A DNA stretch of 64,000 bases from positions 1,625,001 through 1,689,000 of the forward strand of contig NZ_CP115917.1 in assembly GCF_027941775.1 (NCBI RefSeq), given 5' to 3'. The notes below the pieces were generated by a model, which was not told the DNA's origin, did not search any database, and was given only the letters and a program-made list of their open reading frames with translations. Origin of the DNA: Tenacibaculum pacificus (lineage in GTDB: Bacteria > Bacteroidota > Bacteroidia > Flavobacteriales > Flavobacteriaceae). The position numbers and the translations under genes are program-made. Shown here one piece after another: positions 1 to 9,420 of this stretch. Position 1 is the first letter of the stretch, and every line of letters begins with the position of its first letter.

Positions 1-840
1 TTTTGAGTATTCTTTATCAAAAAACTGAATAGTTTTTACTTTTGATTTTGTTCCTGATGGCAATACTGTAATAGTATCTCCAACAGATAAATCACCTCCA
101 TAAATTTTCCCAGAATATCCTCTAAAATCGTGATATTCTTCAGTTTTAGGTCTGATAACTGTTTGTATTGGAAAACGTGTTTGAGACGCTTCGGCAACAT
201 CATCAAATTCTAAAGTCTCTAAATGATTTAATAAAGTTTCACCTTTATACCAAGACATTTTATCTGATCCTGTTACAACATTATCACCTTTTAAAGCAGA
301 AATAGGAATAAACGTTAATTTCTGATTTTTATAAGCACTTTTACTTGCTAAATATTCTATTTCTTTTTTGATTTCATTAAATTTTTCTTCAGAAAAATCT
401 ACTAAATCCATTTTATTAACAGCAATTACAACATCTTTAACTCTTAGTAAAGTGTTGATAAAAAAGTGACGATACGTTTGTTCAACTACACCATTTCTAG
501 CATCAATTAAAACAATTGAAGCTTGTGAATTAGATGCTCCTGTAACCATGTTTCTAGTATACTCAATATGCCCTGGTGTATCAGCAATAATGAAACTAGT
601 TTTTGGTGTAGAAAAATAAATATGTGCAACATCTATTGTAATTCCTTGTTCACGTTCAGCTACTAAACCATCAGTTGCTAATGAAAAATCTAAGTAATCA
701 AAACCTCTTTGTTTACTTTTTTCTTCAATTGCTTCAAGCTTATCATCTGTTAAAGATTTGGTATCATATAAAATACGACCAATTAAGGTACTTTTACCAT
801 CATCTACACTTCCTGCTGTTGCTATTTTTAATACGTTCAT
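1..840 (-). CDS. cysN: Sulfate adenylyltransferase subunit 1 (CysN), 3' part beyond window
   Basis: This is the GTPase subunit of ATP sulfurylase, which drives formation of adenosine 5'-phosphosulfate (APS) with CysD. I translated it by hand because the gene runs off the left edge. 280 codons are present, starting at the ATG at 840-838. The G-domain motifs are all visible: P-loop GSVDDGKST near residue 10, the EREQGIT switch, DTPGH near residue 87, and NKMD near residue 142. The EF-Tu-like second domain starts near residue 210. It is the last visible gene of the met/cys block, 98 bases after cysD. Whether the missing C-terminus carries a fused APS kinase (CysNC) cannot be seen; this matters because CysH here looks PAPS-dependent. 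Confidence 0.95.
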   Translation of the reverse strand, partial: MNVLKIATAGSVDDGKSTLIGRILYDTKSLTDDKLEAIEEKSKQRGFDYLDFSLATDGLVAEREQGITIDVAHIYFSTPKTSFIIADTPGHIEYTRNMVTGASNSQASIVLIDARNGVVEQTYRHFFINTLLRVKDVVIAVNKMDLVDFSEEKFNEIKKEIEYLASKSAYKNQKLTFIPISALKGDNVVTGSDKMSWYKGETLLNHLETLEFDDVAEASQTRFPIQTVIRPKTEEYHDFRGYSGKIYGGDLSVGDTITVLPSGTKSKVKTIQFFDKEYSK

Positions 841-938
841 TTTATTATGCTATTGGCTTTTAGTAAACTATAAGCCTAGTTTGTATTCTTTTTAATTATA
901 TACTAACAATTATCAGTAAACTTAATAGTTACTTTCTA

Positions 939-1844
939 TTAAAAATAACCTTGTTGTTTACGTTTTTCCATTGCTGCTTCTGATCGTTTATCATCAATTC
1001 TAGCACCTCTTTCAGAAATGGTAGAAACTCTAATTTCCGATACTACTTTATCAATACTAACAGCGTCAGATAATACAGCTGCAGTACAAGACATATCTCC
1101 TACAGTACGGAAACGAACCATACGTTCTTCAACAACCTCATCTTCTTCACGATAAACAACATCATCCTCAGCAGACCAAATCATACCATCACGAACAAAT
1201 GTTTTTCTTTTGTGAGCAAAATAAATTGAAGGAATTTCAATAGCTTCTTTTTGTATATAACTCCAAACATCTAATTCTGTCCAATTTGAAATAGGGAAAA
1301 CACGTACGTTTTGACCTAAATCAATTCTTCCATTTAAAATATCAAATAACTCAGGACGTTGATTTCTTTCGTCCCATTGTCCGAAATCATCTCTTACAGA
1401 AAAAATACGTTCTTTAGCTCTTGCTTTTTCTTCATCTCTACGAGCACCACCGATACAAGCATCAAATCCGAATTCTTCAATTGCATCTAATAACGTTTCA
1501 GTTTGTAACATGTTTCTACTTGCGTATTTACCTGTTTCTTCTTTAACTTTTCCGTTATCAATATTATCTTGAACGTTTCTTACTATTAATTCAACACCTA
1601 ATTCTTTAGCTAAACGATCTCTAAATTCAATTGTTTCAGGAAAGTTATGTCCTGTATCAATATGCATTAAAGGAAAAGGTATTTTAGCAGGATAAAATGC
1701 TTTTTGAGCAAGTCTTACTAAAGTAATACTATCTTTTCCTCCAGAAAATAATAATACTGGTTTTTCAAATTGCGCGACAACTTCTCTAAATATATATATA
1801 GCTTCGCTTTCTAATGCTCCTACTTTTATTGTATCTGTATTCAT
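939..1844 (-). CDS. cysD: Sulfate adenylyltransferase subunit 2 (CysD)
   Basis: This is the catalytic subunit of ATP sulfurylase, which adenylates sulfate to APS with CysN. The PP-loop motif FSGGKDS lies near residue 34. The family blocks HIDTGHNFPET and GGARRDEEKARAKER follow, and the protein ends in the typical EKRKQQGYF. At 301 aa it matches family length. An in-frame ATG lies nine codons upstream (1871) and would overlap cysH. I chose 1844 because the protein then begins MNTDTIKVGALE and sits 10 bases after the cysH stop. It is co-directional with cysH and cysN. Confidence 0.96.
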   Translation of the reverse strand: MNTDTIKVGALESEAIYIFREVVAQFEKPVLLFSGGKDSITLVRLAQKAFYPAKIPFPLMHIDTGHNFPETIEFRDRLAKELGVELIVRNVQDNIDNGKVKEETGKYASRNMLQTETLLDAIEEFGFDACIGGARRDEEKARAKERIFSVRDDFGQWDERNQRPELFDILNGRIDLGQNVRVFPISNWTELDVWSYIQKEAIEIPSIYFAHKRKTFVRDGMIWSAEDDVVYREEDEVVEERMVRFRTVGDMSCTAAVLSDAVSIDKVVSEIRVSTISERGARIDDKRSEAAMEKRKQQGYF

Positions 1845-1854
1845 AATAATATTA

Positions 1855-2481
1855 TTAGATATGTAAACCACATTCTCTGTTACTTTCTACTTTTGTTGGA
1901 TCAAAATACTTAAACTCATTAGGTATTTTATTTTCCACTAAATAACCGTCTAAATCTTCATCCGACCAATTATAAAATGGACTTACTTTTAAAGTTCCAT
2001 CATTACTTTTAGACACAATATCAATACTATCTCTAAAAGCTGTTTGTCCTTTTCTTAAATTTGTAAACCAAACATCTGGTTTATGAATTTTCATTGCTCT
2101 TTTAAACGGTTCTAATTTTACTTGTTCAGTAAAAAGAACATGTTTAGGATCATCAATACTAGGCAAACCTAAAGTAACATTTCTATATGCTACTGTTTGT
2201 TTGGGTACATATAATTGAATGTTTAAACCTAAGCTGTCAATTAAAGTTTCAGCATGTTTATATGTTTGAGGTGTATTATAACCTGTATCACACCATATAA
2301 CCTCTACATCATTTTTAACAGAAGATACAGCTTGTAAAATAGCACCTTCGTAAGGTCTAAAATTAGTTGTTACAACTGCTTTCTTTGCTATAGAAAGTGC
2401 CCATTCAATAATTTTTTTAGGACTTAATTTACCTAAGTCTTTATTTAATTTCTCTAAATCTAACTCTGTATCTAAACTCAT
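1855..2481 (-). CDS. cysH: Phosphoadenylyl-sulfate reductase, thioredoxin-type (CysH)
   Basis: It reduces activated sulfate to sulfite. The 208 aa protein has the CysH core: CDTGYNTPQTY, a WFTNLRKGQTAFR block and the C-terminal catalytic ECGLH motif (ends ECGLHI). No Cys-Cys pairs of the kind that hold the 4Fe-4S cluster in plant/Pseudomonas-type APS reductases are present. By family knowledge this points to PAPS as substrate and thioredoxin as reductant. An ATG at 2493 is also in frame. I prefer 2481 because it forms a TAATG overlap with the frame-corrected end of the upstream DUF2061 gene, a usual coupling arrangement in this window. Confidence 0.93.
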   Translation of the reverse strand: MSLDTELDLEKLNKDLGKLSPKKIIEWALSIAKKAVVTTNFRPYEGAILQAVSSVKNDVEVIWCDTGYNTPQTYKHAETLIDSLGLNIQLYVPKQTVAYRNVTLGLPSIDDPKHVLFTEQVKLEPFKRAMKIHKPDVWFTNLRKGQTAFRDSIDIVSKSNDGTLKVSPFYNWSDEDLDGYLVENKIPNEFKYFDPTKVESNRECGLHI

Positions 2482-2733
2482 TATTTTCCCCATTTTATTT
2501 TATTCCAAGCTCTTTCAATGAAAAAAGTACAAAACCATTTTTGTGACTAACTCTATACTTCCTATAGAAAAAGCTAATGCTAATTCACCTGTTATTAACC
2601 AAGAAATTATAACTGTATCTATAGTACCTATTACTCTCCAACTTACAGATTTAACAAGGCTTCTAACTGGATTTTCAGAAATTTCGTTAGTCTTATTAGT
2701 TTTCTTACTTTTTATTAATTGCTCTATAATCAT
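2481..2733 (-). pseudogene. DUF2061 membrane protein, interrupted by a +1 frameshift
   Basis: This is a small membrane protein of the DUF2061 family, function unknown. The intact first frame gives 72 aa (RSLVKSVSWRVIGTID, then two hydrophobic segments) and stops at a TGA at 2517-2515. The typical family tail HERAWNKIKWGK is present in the next frame and ends in a TAA that overlaps the cysH ATG. Removing one base of the CATTG at 2520-2516 restores an 83 aa protein of normal length. A T6 run at 2526-2521 is a nearby alternative site. The gene lies in the cys operon, just upstream of cysH. It is either a recent mutation or a sequence error. Confidence 0.85.
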
Positions 2734-2853
2734 TTCAAAATACTATTTCCCTATCGGGTAACTAGGTTTTAATATTCGACAAATATATAAATTCATTTGT
2801 AATAATTAAAAAAAGTTGTCTTAAATTCACAAAATAATAAGATTTGTAATAAT

Positions 2854-3261
2854 TTATACTAAATCGGCAAGTGTATTATTTTTAAGGACTTGTAGTGTAT
2901 TATCTCTTACTTGAATCATTAATTTATGCACAGAGCAAGCATCTTCATCAGGGCAATCACTACATTTCTCATAGTAATTTAAACTAACACAAGGTAACAT
3001 TGCTATTGGTCCTTCTAAAGTTCTAATAACATCAGTCATATTAATTTCAGAAGCTTCTTTTAACATATAGTAACCACCTCCTTTACCTTTTTTAGCACCT
3101 AAAAAACCTGATTTTTTTAAAGTAAGTAATATACTTTCTAAATATTTATGTGAAATATTTTCTTCTTTTGCAATAGTAGCTACTTGCACTTTGCAACCTT
3201 GCTCTTGCCTAGCTATATAAGCAAGTGCTTTTATTCCATATTTTGTTTTTTTAGAAAGCAT
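2854..3261 (-). CDS. Rrf2 family transcriptional regulator
   Basis: A 135 aa winged-helix regulator of the Rrf2/CymR/IscR family. The N-terminal block MLSKKTKYGIKALAYIAR and the recognition helix region ISHKYLESILLTLKKSG are typical. The C-terminal part has clustered cysteines (MLPCVSLNYYEKCSDCPD, then DACSVHK), compatible with a metal or Fe-S site, though the exact spacing is not diagnostic by eye. I chose the internal ATG at 3261; an in-frame ATG at 3276 would add five residues. It sits 29 bases after metZ inside the sulfur block, so a role in sensing cysteine or sulfur supply is a reasonable inference, by analogy with CymR. Confidence 0.9.
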   Translation of the reverse strand: MLSKKTKYGIKALAYIARQEQGCKVQVATIAKEENISHKYLESILLTLKKSGFLGAKKGKGGGYYMLKEASEINMTDVIRTLEGPIAMLPCVSLNYYEKCSDCPDEDACSVHKLMIQVRDNTLQVLKNNTLADLV

Positions 3262-3290
3262 ATTACAAAAATACACTTTTTATTTAATTC

Positions 3291-4457
3291 TTAATTTTCT
3301 AGAGCCTGTTTTAAATCATTAATTACATCTACTACATTTTCTAAACCTACAGAACACCTAACTAAGCCATCAGTAATACCTACTTCTAACCTATCTTCAA
3401 CACTTAATTTACTATGAGTTGTAGATGCAGGATGTGTAACTATTGTTCTTGTATCTCCTAAATTAGCTGATAAAGAACACATTTTTATAGCATTTAAAAA
3501 CTTACGACCAGCTTCTATACCTCCTTTTACTTCAAAAGCAACAATATTACCTCCTAAACGCATTTGTTTTTTGGCGATTTCATATTTTGGGTGTGATTTT
3601 AAAAACGGATATTTCACTAAATTAACCTTCGGATGTGCTTCTAAAAACTCCGCAACTTTTAAGGCATTTTCACAATGTTTTTCTACACGAATACTTAATG
3701 TTTCTAAACTTTTAGATAATACCCATGCATTAAAAGGTGACATTGCAGGACCTGTATTTCTTGAAAATAAATAAATTTCACGGATTAAATCTGCCTTACC
3801 AACAGTTACACCTCCTAAAACTCTTCCTTGACCATCAATTAATTTTGTTGCAGAATGTATTACTAAATCTGCTCCAAAATCAATAGGATTTTGTAAATAT
3901 GGTGTAGCAAAACAATTATCTATTACTAATAATAAATTATGTTTTTTTGCTATTTTACCAAGTAACTCTAAATCAATAATATCTACACCTGGATTAGTAG
4001 GAGTCTCAGCATATAATATTTTTGTATTTGGCTGAATTAAACCTTCAATTTTTTCAACTTCTGTTATTTTAAAATAACTAGTTTCAATATTCCATTTCGG
4101 AAAATATTTGGTAAATAAAGTATGTGTTGAGCCAAATACCGATCTACAAGATACAATATGGTCTCCAGCACTTAATAAAGCTCCGAAAGTAGAAAAAACA
4201 GCTGCCATACCTGTAGCAAAAGCATATCCTGCTTCAGCTTTTTCCATCGTTACAATTTTATCTACAAATTCAGTTGTATTAGGATTAGAAAAACGACTGT
4301 ATAAATTTTTATCTTTTTCCTCAGCAAAAGAAGCACGCATATCTTCAGCATCATCAAATACAAAACTAGAAGTTACATATAAAGGTGTAGAATGTTCAGA
4401 AAACTGTGAGCGTTCTGTTTGGGTTCTTATCGCTTGGGTTTCAAAATTTTTACTCAT
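3291..4457 (-). CDS. metZ: O-succinylhomoserine sulfhydrylase-type PLP enzyme (MetZ)
   Basis: A Cys/Met metabolism PLP enzyme of 388 aa. It contains SRFSNPNT, the substrate/cofactor block ATGMAAVFSTFGALLSAGDH, the PLP-Asp region VIDNCFATPYLQNP and the PLP lysine in HSATKLIDGQGR. The C-terminal THPASTTHSKL...VRCSVGLEN block is family-typical. It would replace the acyl group of O-acylhomoserine by sulfide, giving homocysteine directly. A second, longer homologue (metY) lies at the head of the same operon. The acyl donor preference (acetyl or succinyl) is not readable from sequence. It follows the metX-thrA fusion by 62 bases. Confidence 0.9.
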   Translation of the reverse strand: MSKNFETQAIRTQTERSQFSEHSTPLYVTSSFVFDDAEDMRASFAEEKDKNLYSRFSNPNTTEFVDKIVTMEKAEAGYAFATGMAAVFSTFGALLSAGDHIVSCRSVFGSTHTLFTKYFPKWNIETSYFKITEVEKIEGLIQPNTKILYAETPTNPGVDIIDLELLGKIAKKHNLLLVIDNCFATPYLQNPIDFGADLVIHSATKLIDGQGRVLGGVTVGKADLIREIYLFSRNTGPAMSPFNAWVLSKSLETLSIRVEKHCENALKVAEFLEAHPKVNLVKYPFLKSHPKYEIAKKQMRLGGNIVAFEVKGGIEAGRKFLNAIKMCSLSANLGDTRTIVTHPASTTHSKLSVEDRLEVGITDGLVRCSVGLENVVDVINDLKQALEN

Positions 4458-4519
4458 ATTTATTTTTTTTATAAATCTAGATTATACAAAACCTAGTATA
4501 TTCAAATGACACTTAGTCT

Positions 4520-7500
4520 CTAATTGTTATTTTTTGCTAATCTTAAAATATCACCAAAAACTCCTCTTGCTGTTACATTTGCTCCTGCACCAGCCCCCTG
4601 AATAACAATTGGTTGTTCTCCATAAGACTGTGTATATATTTCAAAAATAGCATCTGAACCTTTTAAACTTCCTAATGGAGAACTTGTTGGAACAGAAACT
4701 AATTTCACCTCTAAACTTCCTTTTTCTTTAGATAAATCTCCTGACAAATCACCAATATAACGCAATACATGCGCTGGTTCTTGAGCTTCTTTTTTATCTT
4801 GAAAAGTTTTATTTAAGGCTTTTAAATTTAATAAAAATTCTTCAGATGGAGTTTCTCTAAATTCTTCTGGAATTAAATTTTCGATAATAATATCATCAAA
4901 TTCATTTTCTAAATCTAATTCTCTTGCTAAAATCAATAATTTTCTAGCAACATCATTTCCGCATAAATCTTCTCTAGGGTCTGGCTCAGTAAATCCTTGG
5001 TCAATTGCTTCTTGAAGCGTTTCAGAAAAGGCTACATCATCCGCAGAAAAAGTATTAAATAAATAACTTAACGACCCTGAAAAAACACCTCTAATTCGAG
5101 TAATATTTTCACCTGAATCATGTAATAATTTAATCGTATCAATTAACGGTAAACCTGCTCCTACATTTGTTTCGTATAAGTATGATTTATTATTTGCCTC
5201 TAAAGTGCTTCTTAATTCTTTATAAAAACTATGCGCTACTGTATTTGCTATTTTATTTGAAGATACTAAATCGAAACCTGCTTCAATTAAAGGAATATAA
5301 TTTTCAATAAAATCTCCACTAGCGGTATTATCAACAGCTATTAAGTTTCCTAAATGATGCTGTTTTGCAAAATCGATAATAGTATTTATAGATGATACTT
5401 CTATACTATTTTCTAAATCTGCTACCCAATTTTCATCAATTCCTTTCTGATTTAATAAAACCTTTTTAGAACCTGCTATTGCAAAAATATTTAACTGTAT
5501 TTTCTTTCTTTCTAATACAGATTTAGTGTTTTCTATAATCTGATTAATTAATGTACCACCAACTAAACCTTTACCAAAAATAGCTAAATTTATTTTTTTA
5601 GCAACTCCAAAAACTTGCCCGTGAATTACATTTAATGCTTTATTTAGTTGTTCTTTTTTTACAACTAAACATACATTTTTACCAGAAATAGTATTATTAA
5701 ACAATAAAGGAACTATCTGATTTTTAATTAAAGCATTATATGGTAAATGAAATTCACTTAAATCTTGACCAACAATTGATATAACAGAAACATCATCAAC
5801 AATCGATATTTGATTTACATCTTTTGTATAAAAATCACCTTCAAATTCTTGCTCTAATGCGTTAACAGCATCTTGAGCTTTATCTTTATTGATAACCAAA
5901 CCAATACCTCTTTCTGATGAACCTTGCGAAATAATACTTACACTAATTCCACTATTACTTAAAGCTCTAAAAATACGTGCATCTACTCCTACTTTACCTA
6001 ATAAACCTCTACCTTCAAAGTTTAATAAAGCTACATCATCTAAAACAGATAATGATTTTATCCCTTTTGAACTTGATTTAGATGTTATTAAAGTTCCTTT
6101 ATCTTCAGGTTTAAAAGTGTTTAAAATACGTAAATTAATATTCTTTTCTAATAACGGTACAATTGTTTTTGCATGTAAAATATTAGCTCCAAAATTAGCT
6201 AACTCATTAGCTTCAGAAAAAGATAGTTCTTCTATTTTTTTTGCATCAGCAACTAAATCAGGATTTGCTGTAAAAATACCATCAACATGTGTATAATTTT
6301 GTAATTCACCTGCATCTAAAAAATTTGCTAATAATGATGCTGTATAATTACTACCATTTCTACCTAAAGTAGTTGTTTCTCCTTTTGAATTAGAAGCGAC
6401 AAAACCTGTTACAATATTTATAACATCTTTATTATTTTTAAAGTAGGCAACAACATTATCTTTTGATGTATTTATAATTGGTTGTGCATTTCCAAAATTA
6501 TCATCTGTTTTTATTAACGTTCTAGCATCCGTAGCATTTGCTTCTATTCCTTTTTGTTTTAAAAGCTCTTCTACTGTTTTTATTGATAAAAGCTCTCCTT
6601 GTGCTAAAACCTCATCTTTTATTTTTTCACTAAAATCACCTAATAAACTAACTCCTTCAAAAAGTTTTTCTAAGCGAGTAAATTCTGATGAAAAATCAAC
6701 TAATGGTGTTAATTTTGATTGCTCATATTTAAAAGCTTCAAACTCCTCTTGATACGCTATATTTTTTGCTGATTTATTTAATATATTCTCTAATTCATCA
6801 GTAGCATTACCTCTTGCCGAAACTACAACAGCTATTTTTTCTTGATTATTTACTTTTTCTTCAATAATAGAAATTACATTACTAATGCCGTTATTTGATA
6901 ACGATTTTCCGCCAAACTTTAATATTTTCATTTTTCTTTTTTTTGAATTTGGATTAAAAATAGGAGTAATTATTTTTTCTAACTGCTCATATTCCATTAA
7001 AAAAGCATCGTGTCCGTGTACCGAATTTATCTCGTTATAAGTTACATTCGAATGCACTAATGCTAATTCTTTTTGAGTTTCTCTATTTTCTTCAGCTGTA
7101 AAAAACAAATCAGAATCAACACCAATAATATGAATATCCGCTTCTATTTTCTCTAAAATATCTAAATTATTTCCTCCTTTAGTAACATCAATTGTTTTTA
7201 ATAATTGATTCATTAATTTATAAGATGCTAATTGATAACGCTCTTGTAATTTTTTACTATGATGCAATAACCAACTTTCTACGTTAAATATTTTTTGTTC
7301 TTCATTTTTAGAACGATGAAAACGCTCTTTAAAAGATTTTGGCGTTCTATAACATAGCATTGCATGCATACGTGCATCATGCACAGGATTACTTGAATTA
7401 AGTAAAAACTGTTCTTGAATTTGACAATTAGCTATTAACCAATCAGTAGATTTCCAATCGGTAGCTATTGGTATTAATTTTTGTGTTATTTTCGGATTTA

Positions 7501-7915
7501 TAACAGCCATTTCCCAAGCAATTCCACCTCCTAAAGAACCACCTATTAAGGCAAATAATTCTTTTATTTTAAGCTGTTCTAATCCTTTTAAAAATATATT
7601 TGCTATATCTCTAGCTATAAAACCTTTATAATTATCTATTAAAAAACTATCATAACCATTTCCAGGAATATTAAAACATAAAATAGAGTAATCAGCCGTA
7701 TCAATAGCTTTGTTTTTCCCTATTAAATCTTTCCACCAGCCATCTTTTGGATTAGCAACATTACTATTACCTGTTAATGCATGATTAATTAATATTACCG
7801 GAGCAGTACCCAACTCTTTACCAAAAACCTCATAACTTAAAGGAATTTCATTAAAAAGAACACCACGCTCAGTGGTAAAATTTACAATTTTTATATGAGA
7901 TAAATTATTTGTCAA
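4520..7915 (-). CDS. thrA: Fused MetX-like acyltransferase / aspartate kinase / homoserine dehydrogenase
   Basis: A single uninterrupted 1131-codon frame with three enzymes. Residues 1-328 are an alpha/beta-hydrolase-fold homoserine O-acyltransferase: NHALTGNSN, nucleophile Ser in IGGSLGGG near 145, Asp in VDSDLFF, His in VHGHDAF. Residues from 329 are an aspartate kinase (KFGGKS, where many homologues have KFGGTS; VVVSARGNATDE), followed by ACT-type regulatory repeats (GLLGKVGVDARIF). From about 770 comes homoserine dehydrogenase (FGKGLVGG near 777; GVFSGSLSYLFNTF; GFTEPDPREDL...DVARKLLILAREL). An ATG at 6931 lies exactly at the MetX/kinase junction and could give a separate ThrA. The product converts aspartate to homoserine and activates it for the sulfhydrylases encoded on either side. 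Confidence 0.93.
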   Translation of the reverse strand: MTNNLSHIKIVNFTTERGVLFNEIPLSYEVFGKELGTAPVILINHALTGNSNVANPKDGWWKDLIGKNKAIDTADYSILCFNIPGNGYDSFLIDNYKGFIARDIANIFLKGLEQLKIKELFALIGGSLGGGIAWEMAVINPKITQKLIPIATDWKSTDWLIANCQIQEQFLLNSSNPVHDARMHAMLCYRTPKSFKERFHRSKNEEQKIFNVESWLLHHSKKLQERYQLASYKLMNQLLKTIDVTKGGNNLDILEKIEADIHIIGVDSDLFFTAEENRETQKELALVHSNVTYNEINSVHGHDAFLMEYEQLEKIITPIFNPNSKKRKMKILKFGGKSLSNNGISNVISIIEEKVNNQEKIAVVVSARGNATDELENILNKSAKNIAYQEEFEAFKYEQSKLTPLVDFSSEFTRLEKLFEGVSLLGDFSEKIKDEVLAQGELLSIKTVEELLKQKGIEANATDARTLIKTDDNFGNAQPIINTSKDNVVAYFKNNKDVINIVTGFVASNSKGETTTLGRNGSNYTASLLANFLDAGELQNYTHVDGIFTANPDLVADAKKIEELSFSEANELANFGANILHAKTIVPLLEKNINLRILNTFKPEDKGTLITSKSSSKGIKSLSVLDDVALLNFEGRGLLGKVGVDARIFRALSNSGISVSIISQGSSERGIGLVINKDKAQDAVNALEQEFEGDFYTKDVNQISIVDDVSVISIVGQDLSEFHLPYNALIKNQIVPLLFNNTISGKNVCLVVKKEQLNKALNVIHGQVFGVAKKINLAIFGKGLVGGTLINQIIENTKSVLERKKIQLNIFAIAGSKKVLLNQKGIDENWVADLENSIEVSSINTIIDFAKQHHLGNLIAVDNTASGDFIENYIPLIEAGFDLVSSNKIANTVAHSFYKELRSTLEANNKSYLYETNVGAGLPLIDTIKLLHDSGENITRIRGVFSGSLSYLFNTFSADDVAFSETLQEAIDQGFTEPDPREDLCGNDVARKLLILARELDLENEFDDIIIENLIPEEFRETPSEEFLLNLKALNKTFQDKKEAQEPAHVLRYIGDLSGDLSKEKGSLEVKLVSVPTSSPLGSLKGSDAIFEIYTQSYGEQPIVIQGAGAGANVTARGVFGDILRLAKNNN

Positions 7916-8014
7916 GATGATATATTTTAAATATAAAAACGAATGATTTATATGAATATAATTTTATTTCAAAAAAAATAAAATTCAATACATTCGTTTT
8001 ATAAAATTGTTATT

Positions 8015-9295
8015 TTATATGTTTGAAAAAGATACTTTTAAATCTGTTTTTAAGTCTTCTATATCTTCTAATCCTACTGATAAACGAATTAAGTCATTAG
8101 TAACACCAGCACTTTGTTGTGCTTCTTCGCTTAACTGTTGATGTGTTGTACTTGCTGGATGAATAATTAAAGATTTTGTATCTCCAATATTTGCTAATAA
8201 TGAAAAAAGCTTTGTATTATCTGCTATTTTCTTAGCAGCTTCATAACCTCCTTTTACACCAAATGTTACAATACCACTTTGTCCTTTTGGTAAATATTCA
8301 TCAGCTAAAGTTTTATATTTACTACTTTCTAAACCTGGATAATTAACCCAAGTTACTTCGCTTTGTGCTTCTAACCAATTCGCTAAATCCAAAGCATTTT
8401 CACTGTGTTTTTTTATTCTGATGTTTAAGGTTTCTAATCCTTGAATAATATTAAACGCATTTGTAGGACTTAAAGCACCCCCAAAATCGCGTAATCCTTC
8501 TAAAATTAATTTAAAAGTATAAGAAGCAGCTCCTAAAACATCATTATACACTAAACCATGATATCCTGCAGATGGCTCAGTAAATTCAGGGAATTTACCA
8601 TTAGCCCAATTAAAAGTTCCTGCATCAATAATTGCTCCACCTAATGAATTTCCTTGACCACCAATATATTTAGTTAACGAATGAATTACAATGTTTGCAC
8701 CATGTTCTATTGGATTTAATAAAGCTGGTGTAGCAACAGTATTATCTACAATAAAAGGAACTTCTGCCTTTTTAGCGTGTGCTGATATTTCTTTTAAGTC
8801 TAATACATCTAATTTAGGGTTTCCTAATGACTCTACAAAAAAAGCTCTGGTATTTTCTTGTACTGCTTTTCCAAAATTATCAGGATTAGAAGCATCAACA
8901 AAAGTAGTTGTAATACCTAATCTAGGTAAAGTAACATTTAATAAATTATAAGTTCCACCATATAAACTACTTGATGCAACTATATGATCTCCTGCTTTTA
9001 ATAACGTAAGTAACCCTGTAGATATAGCTGCTGTACCTGATGCAAAAACAACAGCTCCTGTTCCGCCTTCTAAACTAGCTAAACGTTCTTGTAAAATTTG
9101 ATTAGTTGGGTTATTTAATCGTGTGTAAATAAAACCTAATTCTTTTAATGAAAAAAGGTTTGCTGCATGATCGGAATCAGTAAAAACATACGATGTTGTT
9201 TGATAAATAGGAACAGCTCTTGTACCTCCTGTTTGTTTTACATCGTGTCCTGCATGCAACGCATTAGTTGCAAATTTTTGTGTTTGTGTACTCAT
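8015..9295 (-). CDS. metY: O-acetylhomoserine sulfhydrylase-type PLP enzyme (MetY)
   Basis: This 426 aa protein belongs to the long O-acetylhomoserine (thiol)-lyase subfamily. It has the start block TNALHAGHD, TRAVPIYQTTSYVF, LNNPTNQILQERLA, the PLP-Lys region VIHSLTKYIGGQG and the C-terminal HPASTTHQQLSEEAQ...LIRLSVGLED. It makes homocysteine from O-acetylhomoserine and sulfide. It is the first gene after the SAM-I riboswitch, so it should be repressed when S-adenosylmethionine is plentiful. The next gene (the metX-thrA fusion) starts 99 bases downstream, with no obvious terminator between them. Confidence 0.95.
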   Translation of the reverse strand: MSTQTQKFATNALHAGHDVKQTGGTRAVPIYQTTSYVFTDSDHAANLFSLKELGFIYTRLNNPTNQILQERLASLEGGTGAVVFASGTAAISTGLLTLLKAGDHIVASSSLYGGTYNLLNVTLPRLGITTTFVDASNPDNFGKAVQENTRAFFVESLGNPKLDVLDLKEISAHAKKAEVPFIVDNTVATPALLNPIEHGANIVIHSLTKYIGGQGNSLGGAIIDAGTFNWANGKFPEFTEPSAGYHGLVYNDVLGAASYTFKLILEGLRDFGGALSPTNAFNIIQGLETLNIRIKKHSENALDLANWLEAQSEVTWVNYPGLESSKYKTLADEYLPKGQSGIVTFGVKGGYEAAKKIADNTKLFSLLANIGDTKSLIIHPASTTHQQLSEEAQQSAGVTNDLIRLSVGLEDIEDLKTDLKVSFSNI

Positions 9296-9420
9296 TTTTC
9301 TTGTTTTTTGAAATAATAAAAAATTAAAACAAAAGTTGAATGCATCAATAAAAACTGATGTACTTACTAGAAAAATGTTATAAAGAATTATAGCAATTAC
9401 AGAGGAGTAATTACTTTTGA

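Noticed and set aside
5889..6296. 135-codon plus-strand frame opposite the thrA fusion
   Set aside because: Antisense shadow of a well-supported coding sequence with no recognisable domain.
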